A stretch of 64,000 nt of DNA from Candidatus Rokuibacteriota bacterium. Lineage in GTDB: Bacteria; Methylomirabilota; Methylomirabilia; Rokubacteriales; CSP1-6. A program made the translations under genes and the position numbers. Positions 44,718 through 54,670 of the stretch are shown here, piece by piece (position 1 is the stretch's first letter; the number at the start of each line of letters is the position of its first letter). Location: assembly GCA_023248995.1 (NCBI GenBank), contig JAHFDN010000012.1, forward strand, positions 1 through 64,000, read 5' to 3'. Under the pieces are notes generated by a model. The model was not told the origin of the DNA and did no database searches. It saw only the letters and a program-made list of their open reading frames with translations.

Positions 44718-45970
44718 GGCTCAGGGTGGCCGTGCTCAGCGTTCACACCTGCCCGCTGGCCTCCTTAGGCGGCAAGGAGACGGGAGGGATGAACGTGTAC
44801 GTGCGCGAGGTCGCGCGCGCCCTCGGCCGGATGGGCGTCCACGTGGATGTCTTCACCCGCTCCCAGAATCCCGCGATCCCCCGCGTGGTCCCCATGGGAC
44901 CCAGTTGTCGCGTCGTCCACCTCCCCGCCGGGCCGGAGGCCCCGATGCCGCGCGAGGAGGTGCACGCCTACCTGCCCGAGTTCGCCGCTCACGTAGAGGC
45001 TTTCAGACAGCGGGAGGGTCTGGCGTATGCGCTCGTTCACGCCCACTACTGGCTTTCGGGCGTCGCGGGGCTCGGCCTCTCCGCCCGGTGGGGGGTCCCG
45101 CTCATCCAGATGTTTCACACGCTGGGGCGCCTCAAGAACCGGGTGGCCCGGTCGCCCGAGGAGCGGGAGCCTCCGCTCCGCGTCACCGAGGAAGAGCGGA
45201 TCGTGCACGGGGCCGACCGTCTCGTCGCGTCCAACGTCGTGGAGCGCGCCCACCTCGTCTGGTACTATCGTGCTCCTACCGACCGGATCCGCGTGAGCCC
45301 GTGCGGCGTGGACGTGGAGCTCTTCCGGCCGATGGACCAGCGGGAGGCCAAAGCGGCGCTCGGCCTGGCTCCGGTCCCGCTCGTGCTCTACGTGGGCCGG
45401 CTCCAGCCGATCAAGGGGCTCGAGACCCTGCTGGAAGCGGTGCCGCTCGTCCGGGCCCCGGGATCGGAGGCGCCGCTCCTCCTGGTGATCGGCGGTGACG
45501 CCGACGAGCCCGAAAACGGCCACCTGGCGTCCCTGCGCGAGCGCGTCGCGGCCCTCGGTCTCGAGGGCAGGGTACGGTTCCTGGGAGCCCAACCCCAGGA
45601 GCGTCTCAAGCTCTACTACGCCGCCGCGGAGATGACGGTGATGCCGTCCTACTACGAGTCGTTCGGGATGGTGGCGCTCGAGGCGATGGCCTGCGGCAAC
45701 CCCGTGATCGCCTCGCGCGTGGGCGGGCTCGCGACGACGATCCGGGATGGCGTCACGGGATATCTGGTGCCGGAAGGCGACGCGCGCGTCCTCGCAGACC
45801 GGATGTCGGCGATCCTGGAGGACGAGGGCCTTCGCCGCCGGCTCGGCGCCGCGGCCGTCCGTCGGGCCCGGCGGTACCGGTGGCCGTGCGTCGCCGAGGC
45901 CGTCTGCCGCCTCTATGCCGAGCATGTCCCCGACGCGCGCGGGCACCTCCATCGGGCCCGCTGTCGCTGA
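44714..45970 (+). CDS. MshA-like GT4 glycosyltransferase
   Basis: 418 aa. VAVLSVHTCPLASLGGKETGGMNVYV, HAHYWLSGVAG and the donor-site PSYYESFGMVALEAMACGNPVIAS match MshA (mycothiol first step) and sucrose-phosphate-synthase-type enzymes. Together with the preceding acyltransferase it could build a glycosylated small molecule or polysaccharide, but no MshB/C/D partners are in view. It may equally be a generic inositol- or sugar-phosphate glycosyltransferase. Confidence 0.82.
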   Translation: MRLRVAVLSVHTCPLASLGGKETGGMNVYVREVARALGRMGVHVDVFTRSQNPAIPRVVPMGPSCRVVHLPAGPEAPMPREEVHAYLPEFAAHVEAFRQREGLAYALVHAHYWLSGVAGLGLSARWGVPLIQMFHTLGRLKNRVARSPEEREPPLRVTEEERIVHGADRLVASNVVERAHLVWYYRAPTDRIRVSPCGVDVELFRPMDQREAKAALGLAPVPLVLYVGRLQPIKGLETLLEAVPLVRAPGSEAPLLLVIGGDADEPENGHLASLRERVAALGLEGRVRFLGAQPQERLKLYYAAAEMTVMPSYYESFGMVALEAMACGNPVIASRVGGLATTIRDGVTGYLVPEGDARVLADRMSAILEDEGLRRRLGAAAVRRARRYRWPCVAEAVCRLYAEHVPDARGHLHRARCR

Positions 45971-45996
45971 AGCGCGGGAGGGAGAGGACACATCGC

Positions 45997-47178
45997 ATGC
46001 GGACCCCAGCGCGTCGCGCCCTCGTCTTCCTGATCGACGGCTTCGATCCCGACTACGTGCGCGCCACGGATTTGCCGAATCTGATGGGCCTGGCGCGCGC
46101 GGGGGCGTTCACGCTCGACGGGCAAGGCGTGATGCCGAGTCTCACCAACGTCAACCACGCCTCGCTCCTCACGGGGACATTCCCGGATCGCCATGGCCTC
46201 TGCGCAAACTTCTACTACGACCGGCCCACGGGTAAAGAGGTGTTCCTGGACCAGGCGGCGTTCGTGGAGCAGCCGTTCCTCTTCGAGCGGGCCAAGGCGG
46301 CGGGATGGTCCACGGCGCTGGCCACGGCCAAGGAGAAGCTCACCCGCCTGCTCCGGCGGGACCTGGATCTCTGCGCGGACATGTCGAGCGCGCCGCCGGA
46401 GATCGCCAAGGTCGTCGGCCCCCCACCGGACATCTTCACGCTGGAGATCAACCTGTGGGTGCTGCGCATGGCCCGGGAAGTCGCGCTCCGCCACGCGCCG
46501 CGCTTTCTCTACGTCGCCACCACCGATTACCCGGAGCACAAGCTGCCGCCCCAGAGCCCGGAGATGAAGGCCCACCTCCGTGAGATGGACGCCCTGATTG
46601 GCGACATCGTCCGGTGCTACGACCTGTCGGATTCGGTGGTGGTGCTCACCGCCGATCACGGGATGAACGCCAAGACGCGCTCGGTGAGCCCGGTGCGGCT
46701 CCTGGCCGACGCGGGCATCCGGGCCCGCGGCGTTCCCCTCATCAAGGATGGGCTCTTCGCCCACCACCGGGACCTGGGGGGATCGCTCTATCTCTTCCTC
46801 GAGCGTCCCGAGGGTGTTCGAGACGCCGTGCGCGTCCTCCGGGGCGCGCCGGGGCTCGATGTGGTGATCCCGCAGAGCGAGGCCGGACGCTACAACCTGC
46901 CGACCGAGCGGGTGGGGGACCTCGTCTGCTTCGGCCAGCGGGAGTGGGCGCTCGGGATCTGGGCCGAGGGCCCCGCCGTGCGCGACGAGGCCGGGCTCCG
47001 CTCTCACGGTTCGGTGCACGAGCAGACCATCCCCATGCTCCTCGCCGGTTGCGGGGTCAAGGGCGGCGCGCGGATCGAGGGGGGGCGGATCGTGGACCTG
47101 GCGCCGACCCTCTGCCGTCTCCTCGGCTTCACGGACGGGGCCTTCCAGGGACGCGTCCTGGAAGAAGTGCTGGTGTAG
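45997..47178 (+). CDS. Alkaline-phosphatase-superfamily hydrolase, phosphonoacetate-hydrolase-like
   Basis: 393 aa from ATG 45997; the track start 45880 lies inside the glycosyltransferase. VFLIDGFDPDYV, MPSLTNVNHASLLTG (nucleophile Thr/metal site), TTDYPEHKLPP and LTADHGMNAKTR are the metal-site blocks of the nucleotide pyrophosphatase/phosphonoacetate hydrolase group. The wording of these blocks is close to PhnA phosphonoacetate hydrolase as I remember it. Soluble and without a signal peptide, so cytoplasmic. The dipeptide-type importer genes start 3 bases later. Phosphonate specificity is a hypothesis. Confidence 0.78.
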   Translation: MRTPARRALVFLIDGFDPDYVRATDLPNLMGLARAGAFTLDGQGVMPSLTNVNHASLLTGTFPDRHGLCANFYYDRPTGKEVFLDQAAFVEQPFLFERAKAAGWSTALATAKEKLTRLLRRDLDLCADMSSAPPEIAKVVGPPPDIFTLEINLWVLRMAREVALRHAPRFLYVATTDYPEHKLPPQSPEMKAHLREMDALIGDIVRCYDLSDSVVVLTADHGMNAKTRSVSPVRLLADAGIRARGVPLIKDGLFAHHRDLGGSLYLFLERPEGVRDAVRVLRGAPGLDVVIPQSEAGRYNLPTERVGDLVCFGQREWALGIWAEGPAVRDEAGLRSHGSVHEQTIPMLLAGCGVKGGARIEGGRIVDLAPTLCRLLGFTDGAFQGRVLEEVLV

Positions 47179-47181
47179 ACG

Positions 47182-48174
47182 ATGGGGATGCTGCTGGAGG
47201 TCCGGGGTCTTCGCACGCACTTCTTCACGGGCGCCGGTGTGATCCGCGCGGTGGACGACGTCTCTTACGACGTCGGGGTCGGGGAGACCGTGGCGCTCGT
47301 CGGCGAGTCGGGGTGCGGCAAGACCGTTAGCGCGCTCAGCATCATGCGCCTCATCGCGGCCCCCGCCGGCCGTATCGTAGGCGGCGAGATCCTCTTCAAG
47401 GGCCAGGATCTCCTGGCACTGGAGGAGGAGGGAATACGGCGGATCCGAGGGCGGGAGATCGCGATGGTCTTCCAGGAGCCGATGACCTCGCTCAACCCGG
47501 TCCTCTCGATTGGCCGTCAGCTCACCGAGCCGCTGGAGATCCACCTGGGGCTCCCGCCGGCCGAGGCCCTCGCCCGCGCGACGGAGCTGCTCGCGCTCGT
47601 CGGCATCCCCGATCCGGCGCGCCGCCTCGACCAGTACCCGCACCAGTTCAGCGGCGGCATGCGCCAGCGGATCATGATTGCCATGGCGCTCTCCTGCAAC
47701 CCGTCGCTGATCCTGGCCGACGAACCCACGACGGCGCTGGACGTCACGATCCAGGCCCAGATCCTCGAACTCATGAAGGACCTTTCCCGGCGCCTCCGGG
47801 TCGCGATGCTGATCATCACGCATAACCTGGGCGTGGTGGCCCGGTACGCCGACCGAGTCAACGTGATGTACGCGGGAAAGATCATCGAGCGGGGCACCGC
47901 CGGGGAGATCTACGCCACCCCCCGACACCCCTATACCCTCGGGCTCCTGCGCTCGGTGCCGCGTCTGGACGAGCCGCGCAAGTCCAAGCTGAGTCCCATC
48001 GACGGGCAGCCACCGGATCTCGTGCGCTTGCCGCCAGGATGCGCCTTTGCCCCCCGCTGCCGGTACGCGGTTCCCCGCTGCGCGGAGGAGGTCCCGCCGC
48101 TCCGGCCGGTCAGCCACGGCCACGAGTCGGCCTGCTGGGTGGCCGAGGACGTGGGAAGCGAGGTGCGCGTATGA
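47182..48174 (+). CDS. Dipeptide/oligopeptide-type ABC transporter ATP-binding protein (DppD type)
   Basis: 330 aa. Walker [30 protein letters not shown], signature FSGGMRQR, Walker [14 protein letters not shown]. The C-terminal oligopeptide-ABC domain has [14 protein letters not shown], a Cys cluster found in many DppD/OppD proteins that can hold Fe-S. Overlaps the DppF-type gene by 4 bases. Confidence 0.92.
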   Translation: MGMLLEVRGLRTHFFTGAGVIRAVDDVSYDVGVGETVALVGESGCGKTVSALSIMRLIAAPAGRIVGGEILFKGQDLLALEEEGIRRIRGREIAMVFQEPMTSLNPVLSIGRQLTEPLEIHLGLPPAEALARATELLALVGIPDPARRLDQYPHQFSGGMRQRIMIAMALSCNPSLILADEPTTALDVTIQAQILELMKDLSRRLRVAMLIITHNLGVVARYADRVNVMYAGKIIERGTAGEIYATPRHPYTLGLLRSVPRLDEPRKSKLSPIDGQPPDLVRLPPGCAFAPRCRYAVPRCAEEVPPLRPVSHGHESACWVAEDVGSEVRV

Positions 48175-49196
48175 GCGCTGCGGTCCTGGCGCCGGCCGGA
48201 GTCCCGCGCGCGGTGCCGTCGGGACAGGTCATCCTCGAGGTGCGGAACCTCGTCAAGCACTTCCCCGTCCGCGGACGCGGGCTCTTTGCGGGGAGCGCCG
48301 GAGTGATCCGGGCCGTGGATGGCGTGAGCTTTTCAATTCTCGAGGGGGAGACGCTCGGGCTCGTGGGGGAATCGGGATGCGGGAAGACCACGACCGGCCG
48401 GTGCATTCTCCAGCTCGAGCACCCCACCGCCGGGGAGGTCATCTTCGAGGGAGAGGAACTGACCAGGCTCGCCCCCGCCGAGCTCCGTCGGGTCCGGCGG
48501 AAAATGCAGGTTATCTTTCAGGATCCCTACAGCTCGCTCAACCCGCGCATGACGGTCGGCCAGATCATCGCCGAGCCCCTGGCGGTGCACGGGATCGTCG
48601 CCGACCGGGGCGCGCGGCAGGCCCGCGTGCACGACCTGCTCTCCCGGGTGGGGATCCCGCCCTCGCTGGCTGACCGCTACCCGCACGAGATGTCCGGCGG
48701 CCAGCGCCAGCGCGTCGGGATCGCCCGCGCGATCGCCTTAGAGCCCTCGCTCATCATCTGCGACGAGCCGGTCTCGGCCCTGGACGTTTCGATCCAGGCG
48801 CAGATCATCAACCTTCTCGAGGAGCTCCAGGCGGAGTTCCACCTCACTTATCTCTTCGTGGCTCACGACCTCTCCGTCGTCCGGCACATTTCGGACCGGG
48901 TGGCGGTGATGTACCTCGGGAAGATCGTGGAGATCGCCGATCGGCAGACGCTCTACCAGGATCCCCTCCATCCGTACACCAAAGCCCTCCTCGCCGCGGT
49001 GCCCATCCCGGATCCGGCCGTCGAGGCCAGCCGCGAGCGCGTGGTGCTCAAGGGAGAGGTCCCCAGCGCGCTCAATCCGCCCTCGGGCTGCGTCTTCCAC
49101 CCTCGGTGCCCCATCGCGATCGAGGAGTGCAAGGGGGTCGTGCCCGATCTGCGGGAGGTCAGGTCGGGGCATCGTGCCGCCTGTATCCGGGTCTAG
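48171..49196 (+). CDS. Dipeptide/oligopeptide-type ABC transporter ATP-binding protein (DppF type)
   Basis: 341 aa from ATG 48171; the track's earlier start lies inside the preceding gene. Walker [31 protein letters not shown], signature MSGGQRQR, Walker [15 protein letters not shown]-terminal [14 protein letters not shown]. Pairs with the DppD-type ATPase. The matching binding protein and permeases lie at 52070-55572, beyond a two-component system. Confidence 0.92.
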   Translation: MSAAVLAPAGVPRAVPSGQVILEVRNLVKHFPVRGRGLFAGSAGVIRAVDGVSFSILEGETLGLVGESGCGKTTTGRCILQLEHPTAGEVIFEGEELTRLAPAELRRVRRKMQVIFQDPYSSLNPRMTVGQIIAEPLAVHGIVADRGARQARVHDLLSRVGIPPSLADRYPHEMSGGQRQRVGIARAIALEPSLIICDEPVSALDVSIQAQIINLLEELQAEFHLTYLFVAHDLSVVRHISDRVAVMYLGKIVEIADRQTLYQDPLHPYTKALLAAVPIPDPAVEASRERVVLKGEVPSALNPPSGCVFHPRCPIAIEECKGVVPDLREVRSGHRAACIRV

Positions 49197-49221
49197 TGCC
49201 GTGCCGGGAGCCTGGAGCCCG

Positions 49222-49250
49222 TTGCTCTCGGAGAGGCTACGGAGTAAGCT
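49222..49250 (+). promoter_or_regulatory. Candidate promoter with leaderless start for the histidine kinase/NtrC operon
   Basis: TTGCTC, 17 bases, TAAGCT. Expected transcription start coincides with the GTG at 49257. No ribosome site precedes that GTG. Confidence 0.35.
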
Positions 49251-49256
49251 CAGGGC

Positions 49257-50555
49257 GTGAGCACCCTGGCGCGTCGGTCGCTCCACACCGCCGCCCGCGC
49301 GCTCGAGCGGGACGAGCGGGTGTTCGCCGTGCTGCTCACCGTCATCATGGTCGGAGGCTTGGCCACCCTCGGGCTCGCCCCCCTCAGGCCGCGGTACCGG
49401 ATCGATCTCTTTCCCCTCGTCGTCAAATTCGCCGCCTACAAGCTCGGCGTCTTCGCGCTGGTGACCGTCAATCCGCGAGCCACGCGCGCGGTGCTCCTCG
49501 GAGCGCTCACCGTGGACCTGCTGCTCATCTTCGTGCTGCTCTGGTTGACGGGCGGCGGCGACAGCCTCTTCTACCTGCTGTTCTTTCCGCTGGTCGCCGT
49601 CAACGCGTATTACTTCGGCCCGTGGGTGGGGCTGGGCGCAGCACTCGTCGCGGGCGGGCTCTATGCCGCGGCGGCGGCGCTGGCCCCGCCCTGGGTCGGG
49701 TGGACGCCCGTCACGATCCTGTCGGCGCTCGTGGGTCTGCCCGCCTTCGCGCTGGGGCATGTGGCCGAGCGGGAGCGGCGGGCGCGTGGCGAGGTCGAGC
49801 GTCTCAACGTCGAGCTCAAGCAGACGCTGGGGCGCCTGGAGGCCACACAGGAGGACCTCATCGTCGCCGAGCGGATGGCGACCGTCGGCCGTCTGTCGCT
49901 CAAGGTGGCCCACGAGGTCAGAAACCCCATCAGCGCCATCGAGCTCAATGCGGAAATGCTCGAGGACATCGTCCGCAATCACCCGGGTGCCGACATGGAG
50001 GAGGCAGGGGGCCTGGTGGGAGCCATCCGGGAGCAGGTGAACGCGCTGGACGCGCTGACCGAGGAGTACCTGGCGTTCGCGCGGTTTCCCCGGCCGAACT
50101 TCGAGGAGGATGCGGTCAACGAGATGGTGCAGGGGGTCGCGGAGTTCGTCCGGCCGGTGGCCACGAGGCAGGGCATCACCGTGAAGGTCGTGTGCGATGC
50201 GGCGGTTCCGACGATGGTCATTGACCGGACGCTGCTGCGCCAGGCCGTGCTCAACCTGGTCAAGAACGGGCTCGAGTCCCTCTCGCGCGGCGGGTTCCTG
50301 ACCGTCAGCACGTGCCGGCGGCCCGGGATCGTCGAGATCGCTGTGGGCGACAGCGGTCCCGGGATTCCGCCGGACATCGCTCTGCGGCTGTTCGAGCCGT
50401 TCTTCACCACCAAACCGCAGGGCACGGGCCTCGGCCTGTCCATCGCCCGCCAGATCGTGGAGGAGCACGGGGGCGAGCTCCGGTGGAGCAGCACGCCGGG
50501 CTCCGGGGCCACCTTCACGATCGGCCTCCCGCTCAAGGACGACGAGCATGGCTGA
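49257..50555 (+). CDS. Membrane sensor histidine kinase, NtrB-like cognate of an NtrC-type regulator
   Basis: 432 aa. The N-terminal region has about five to six hydrophobic segments (residues 20-175). A short coiled-coil linker leads to a HisKA domain with the phospho-accepting His in VAHEVRNPISA (about 218), followed by a HATPase domain (N-box LVKNGLESL, G1 GDSGPGIP, G2 GTGLGLSIA). No periplasmic sensing domain is obvious, so it may sense through the membrane. It overlaps the response-regulator gene by 8 bases. Confidence 0.93.
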   Translation: MSTLARRSLHTAARALERDERVFAVLLTVIMVGGLATLGLAPLRPRYRIDLFPLVVKFAAYKLGVFALVTVNPRATRAVLLGALTVDLLLIFVLLWLTGGGDSLFYLLFFPLVAVNAYYFGPWVGLGAALVAGGLYAAAAALAPPWVGWTPVTILSALVGLPAFALGHVAERERRARGEVERLNVELKQTLGRLEATQEDLIVAERMATVGRLSLKVAHEVRNPISAIELNAEMLEDIVRNHPGADMEEAGGLVGAIREQVNALDALTEEYLAFARFPRPNFEEDAVNEMVQGVAEFVRPVATRQGITVKVVCDAAVPTMVIDRTLLRQAVLNLVKNGLESLSRGGFLTVSTCRRPGIVEIAVGDSGPGIPPDIALRLFEPFFTTKPQGTGLGLSIARQIVEEHGGELRWSSTPGSGATFTIGLPLKDDEHG

Positions 50556-51960
50556 GCCGCCCACGCTCCTGGTGGCCGACGACGATCCGGCGGTGAGGGA
50601 GAGCCTCGAGCGCACCCTGAAGCGCGAGGGGTACCGGGTCGTGGTGGCCTCGGACGGCCAGGCGGGCCTCGAGCGCCTCAAGGCGGGGGGCGTGGACCTC
50701 GTGCTGGCGGATCTCAAGATGCCAGGGCTCAACGGGCTCGAGCTTCTCCGCGCGGCCAAGACGGTGGCCCCCGACGTGGACGTGATCATGCTGACGGCCT
50801 TCGGCACGGTGGAGGAAGCCGTCCAGGCCATGAAGGACGGGGCCTACGACTTTCTCACCAAGCCCTTCCAGCGCGCGCAGCTCATCCGCCTGATCCGGAA
50901 GGCGCTGGAGCGGCGGGCGCTCATCGAGGAGAACCGCGCGCTCCAGCAACGGCTCGAGGACCTGCTCCGGCAGGGCGCGGTCATCGGCACCAGCGCGGCG
51001 TTCCAGCGCATGATGGTGCTCATCGAGCAGGTCGCGTCGAGCTCGGCCACGGTCCTGATCCAGGGGGAGAGCGGGACGGGGAAGGAACTCGCGGCCCGTG
51101 CCATCCACGAGCGCTCGCCGCGCCGCACCCGCCCGTTCGTCGCCGTCAACTGCGCGGCCCTGCCGGAGACGCTGCTCGAGTCCGAACTGTTCGGCTACGA
51201 AAGGGGAGCGTTCACCGGGGCCACCGGGAGGAAGGAAGGCCGGTTCGAGCTGGCCGATGGGGGCACCCTGTTCCTCGACGAGGTGGCCGACCTGTCCCCG
51301 GTCACGCAGCCGAAGATCCTCCGCGTGCTGCAGGAGGGCGAGTTCGAGCGTGTCGGAGGGACCAAGACCATCCGGGTGGACGTGCGCATCGTGTCGGCCA
51401 CCAACCAGGATCTGGGGCGCCTCGTGCGGGAGAAACGGTTCCGCGAGGATCTCTACTACCGCCTCAACGTGATCACGGTCCCGGTTCCGCCGCTCCGGCA
51501 GCGGCAGGAAGACATCCCGATGCTCGCGCACCATTTCCTGCGCGTGTACGCGGCGAAGAACAACCGGCGGCTGGAGGGCTTCAGCGAGGACGCCTTGAGA
51601 CGGCTCGAGGCCTACGCCTGGCCGGGGAACGTCCGCGAGCTGGAGAACGCCGTGGAACGCGCCGTGGTCCTCGCGCGGGAGTCCGTGATCGAGGTGGCGG
51701 ACCTTCCCGGGAGCGTCGTGGGGACCGCGCCGCGGGTGGAAGGGCTGGTCAGTATCCCGGTCGGCACGCCGCTCGCCGAGGTCGAGCAGCGGCTGCTGGA
51801 GGAGACGTTGCGGCATACCAAGGGGAACAAGACCCTCGCCGCCAAGCTGCTCGGCATCGACCCCAAGACGGTGTTCCGGAAGCTCAAGCAGGGCGGGGGC
51901 GAGGACGCCGTCGGCGCCGCGCCCGAGGCGTCGGGGGAAGGCGCCGACGCGGACCAGTGA
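50548..51960 (+). CDS. Sigma-54-dependent response regulator (NtrC family)
   Basis: 470 aa in three domains: receiver with phospho-acceptor Asp55 (LVLADLKMPG), AAA+ core with Walker A GESGTGKE (about 172), the sigma-54-contact GAFTGA (about 222) and FLDEVADL, and a C-terminal Fis-type helix-turn-helix (LLEETLRHTKGNKTLAAKLLGIDPKTVF). It remodels sigma-54 RNA polymerase when phosphorylated by the adjacent kinase. Candidate targets are the sigma-54 promoter at 56096 and possibly that at 63218. Confidence 0.95.
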   Translation: MAEPPTLLVADDDPAVRESLERTLKREGYRVVVASDGQAGLERLKAGGVDLVLADLKMPGLNGLELLRAAKTVAPDVDVIMLTAFGTVEEAVQAMKDGAYDFLTKPFQRAQLIRLIRKALERRALIEENRALQQRLEDLLRQGAVIGTSAAFQRMMVLIEQVASSSATVLIQGESGTGKELAARAIHERSPRRTRPFVAVNCAALPETLLESELFGYERGAFTGATGRKEGRFELADGGTLFLDEVADLSPVTQPKILRVLQEGEFERVGGTKTIRVDVRIVSATNQDLGRLVREKRFREDLYYRLNVITVPVPPLRQRQEDIPMLAHHFLRVYAAKNNRRLEGFSEDALRRLEAYAWPGNVRELENAVERAVVLARESVIEVADLPGSVVGTAPRVEGLVSIPVGTPLAEVEQRLLEETLRHTKGNKTLAAKLLGIDPKTVFRKLKQGGGEDAVGAAPEASGEGADADQ

Positions 51961-51981
51961 CTGTCCGGACGCACTTTGTCC

Positions 51982-52011
51982 TTGACAGGTTTTTCGGCCC
52001 CGGGCTACCCT
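51982..52011 (+). promoter_or_regulatory. Sigma-70 promoter for the peptide-binding protein operon
   Basis: TTGACA, 18 bases, TACCCT (or 17 bases, CTACCC), followed by GGTTTTT in the spacer. Located about 60 bases before the ATG at 52070. Shares the TTGACAGG start seen at 55587, 61040 and 36761(-). Confidence 0.5.
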
Positions 52012-52069
52012 ACCCCCGGCCCGCGAGGGGCCTGTTTTCTGTCGAATGAGACATCCAAGGAGGTGCTCC

Positions 52070-53689
52070 ATGGCTTACCTGCTGAGTCGGCTCCGTGGCG
52101 TGGGGGCTCTCGCCTTCCTGCCCGTGCTCATCGTGGGCGTCGTCCTGCCCTCGCCGGTGATGGGGCAGGACAAACCCCGCTACGGCGGCGAGCTGATCTT
52201 CCCTGTGCCCTCCGAGCCGCCCTCTTACGACGGGCACCGGGAGGAGACGTTCGGCCTGATTCACCCGATCGCGCCCTTCTACAACACGCTGCTCCGGGTG
52301 GACCCGAGGGATCCCTCCGGCACCAAACCGATTGGGGACCTTGCCGAAAGCTGGACGGTCGCCAGGGATGGTCTCACGTACACCTTCAAGCTTCACAAGG
52401 GAGTCAAGTTCCACGACGGGAGCGAGATGACGTCGAAGGACGTCAAAGCGTCTTACGACAAGATCATCTTCCCGCCTCCGGGCGTCGGAAGCTCCCGGAA
52501 AGGGCAGTACGAGGTGGTGGAAGCCCTCGAGGCGCCCGATCCCTCCACGGTGCGGTTCCACCTCAAGTGGCCGACCGCCTCGTTTCTCGCGTCCCTCGCT
52601 TCGCCCTGGAACTTCATTTACAAGGCGGACATCCTGGTCAAGGACATCCATTGGTACGAGACCCACGTGATGGGGACGGGTCCCTTCACCTTCGTCGAGC
52701 ACGTCAAGGGCTCTCACCTGGTCGGGAAGAAGAATCCGACCTACTGGGACAAGGGGAAGCCCTATCTCGACGGCTTCCGCGCGATCTTCATCTCGTCGTC
52801 GTCGGCTCAGGTGGCCGCGATCCGGGGCGAGCGGGCGCACATCCAGTTCCGGGGCTTCGGCCCCGCCGATCGCAACAGTCTGAAGGCGTCGCTCGGCGAC
52901 AAGATCACCGTCCAGGAGAGCCCCTGGGACTGCATCCTCCTGGGGGCCATCAACCACAATAAGAAACCGTTCGACGACAAGCGGGTCCGGCGGGCCCTCA
53001 CGCTGGCGCTGGACCGATACGAGGGCTCCAAGGCGCTCTCCAAGATCGCCATCGTGAAGGAAGTGGCAGGGGTCCAGGTTCCGGGCACGCCATATGCGAC
53101 CCCTCCAGAGGAGCTGGCCAAGCTCGCCGGCTACGGGAAGGACATCAATGCCGCGCGCGACGAGGCCAGGTACCTCCTGAAGGAAGCCGGCGCCGAGAAG
53201 CTTTCGTTCACCTTCAAGAACCGTGGGATCCCCATGCCCTACGAGCCGCTCGCCATCTGGATGATCGACCAGTGGCGGCGGGTGGGCCTCAACGTCAAAC
53301 AGGAGGTCATCGAGGCGGCCGCCTACTACTCCGTCCTCCGGAAGGGTGACTTCGAGGTCGCCATGGACTTCCAGTGCGGCTACATCGTCGAGCCCGACCT
53401 GGACATCTACAAGTTCATCTCGACCGACAAGAACCCGGCCAACTACGGGGCCTACACTGACCGGGTGCTGGATGATCTCTATGTAAAGCAGTCCCGGGCC
53501 ACGGATTACGAGGAGCGGAAGAAGTACATCCGACAGTTCGAGAAGCGGGTCCTCGACGCGGAGGCCCATTATCTGATGACGCTGCAGTGGCATCGGATCA
53601 TCCCGCACTCGAGCAAGGTGAAGGGGTGGCAGATCACGCCGAGCCACTACCTGAATAACCAGCTCGACGCCGTCTGGCTGAGCGAGTAG
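52070..53689 (+). CDS. Peptide/nickel-family ABC transporter substrate-binding protein
   Basis: 539 aa from ATG 52070, preceded by AAGGAGGT; the track's ATG-like start 24 bases earlier lacks a ribosome site. A signal peptide is present (LAFLPVLIVGVVLPSPVMGQ). SBP family 5 (DppA/OppA) marks are the GDLAESWTVARDGLTYTFKLHKGVKFHDG block and the later VRRALTLALDR. It binds a peptide or similar solute for the importer of genes 47182-49196 and 53714-55572. Confidence 0.92.
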   Translation: MAYLLSRLRGVGALAFLPVLIVGVVLPSPVMGQDKPRYGGELIFPVPSEPPSYDGHREETFGLIHPIAPFYNTLLRVDPRDPSGTKPIGDLAESWTVARDGLTYTFKLHKGVKFHDGSEMTSKDVKASYDKIIFPPPGVGSSRKGQYEVVEALEAPDPSTVRFHLKWPTASFLASLASPWNFIYKADILVKDIHWYETHVMGTGPFTFVEHVKGSHLVGKKNPTYWDKGKPYLDGFRAIFISSSSAQVAAIRGERAHIQFRGFGPADRNSLKASLGDKITVQESPWDCILLGAINHNKKPFDDKRVRRALTLALDRYEGSKALSKIAIVKEVAGVQVPGTPYATPPEELAKLAGYGKDINAARDEARYLLKEAGAEKLSFTFKNRGIPMPYEPLAIWMIDQWRRVGLNVKQEVIEAAAYYSVLRKGDFEVAMDFQCGYIVEPDLDIYKFISTDKNPANYGAYTDRVLDDLYVKQSRATDYEERKKYIRQFEKRVLDAEAHYLMTLQWHRIIPHSSKVKGWQITPSHYLNNQLDAVWLSE

Positions 53690-53713
53690 TCGGGCCGGTC
53701 CCCCTCTTCTCTC

Positions 53714-54670
53714 ATGGGGAAGTACATCCTGAAACGATTCCTCCTCATGATCCCCACCCTCCTGGGGGTGGCGGTCCTTGTCTTCGTGCTCCTCCGCGTC
53801 GTGCCCGGCGATGTTGTCGAGCTGCGGTTCATGAGCGGGGAGGGGCAGTTCGCGGACCCGCAGATGCTGGCGATGGAGCGCGCCAAGGTGGGCCTCGACA
53901 AGCCGATGTGGAAACAGTTCCTCGACTGGATGTGGGGGATCGTCAGGCTGGATCTGGGCGTCTCCATGTGGACGGGAGCCCCCATCACGGAGGAGATCAA
54001 GCTCCGATTCGCGCTCTCCCTTCAACTGGCGATCATGGCGACGGTCGTGGCGACGCTGCTCGCGATCCCCCTCGGGATCCTCGCCGCCCTCAAGCAGGAC
54101 ACATGGGTGGATTACACCGTCCGCGTCTTCTCCATCGCCGGGCTGGCGATGCCGTCGTTCTGGCTCGGCATCCTGATGATTCTCGGCTTCCTCGTCATCT
54201 TCAAGTGGCTCCCGCCGATGGTGTACACGCCTCTGTGGGTGAACCCCTGGCAGAACCTGGCCCAGCTCATCTGGCCGGCGCTGGCGGTGGGCTACCGCTA
54301 TTCTGCGGTGGCGACCCGGATGACCCGCTCGGCCATGCTCGAGGTGCTCCGCGAGGACTACATCCGTACGGCCCGGGCGAAGGGGCTCTGGACGAAGCTG
54401 ATTCTCACGCGTCACGCGCTGAAGAACGCCATGCTGCCGGTGCTGACGGTGATCGCGCTCGAGTTCGCCTTTCTCCTGGGCGGGCTCGTCGTCACCGAGC
54501 AGGTCTTCAACTTGAACGGCCTCGGCATGCTCTTCGTCCAGGCGATCTCCCACCGCGACTACACCCTGACCCAGTCGCTGGTGCTGCTGGTGGCTTTCGT
54601 GTTCATCTTCGTCAACTTTCTGATGGATCTGCTCTACGGGCGGCTGGATCCCCGGATCCGATACCGGTAA
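53714..54670 (+). CDS. Dipeptide-type ABC transporter permease (DppB type)
   Basis: 318 aa. Starts MGKYILKRFLLMIPTLLGVAVLVFVLLRVVPGD, the standard DppB/OppB first helix. Six helices, and the EAA loop region YIRTARAKGLWTKLILTRHALKNAMLPV. Overlaps the DppC-type gene by one base (TAATG). Confidence 0.93.
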   Translation: MGKYILKRFLLMIPTLLGVAVLVFVLLRVVPGDVVELRFMSGEGQFADPQMLAMERAKVGLDKPMWKQFLDWMWGIVRLDLGVSMWTGAPITEEIKLRFALSLQLAIMATVVATLLAIPLGILAALKQDTWVDYTVRVFSIAGLAMPSFWLGILMILGFLVIFKWLPPMVYTPLWVNPWQNLAQLIWPALAVGYRYSAVATRMTRSAMLEVLREDYIRTARAKGLWTKLILTRHALKNAMLPVLTVIALEFAFLLGGLVVTEQVFNLNGLGMLFVQAISHRDYTLTQSLVLLVAFVFIFVNFLMDLLYGRLDPRIRYR

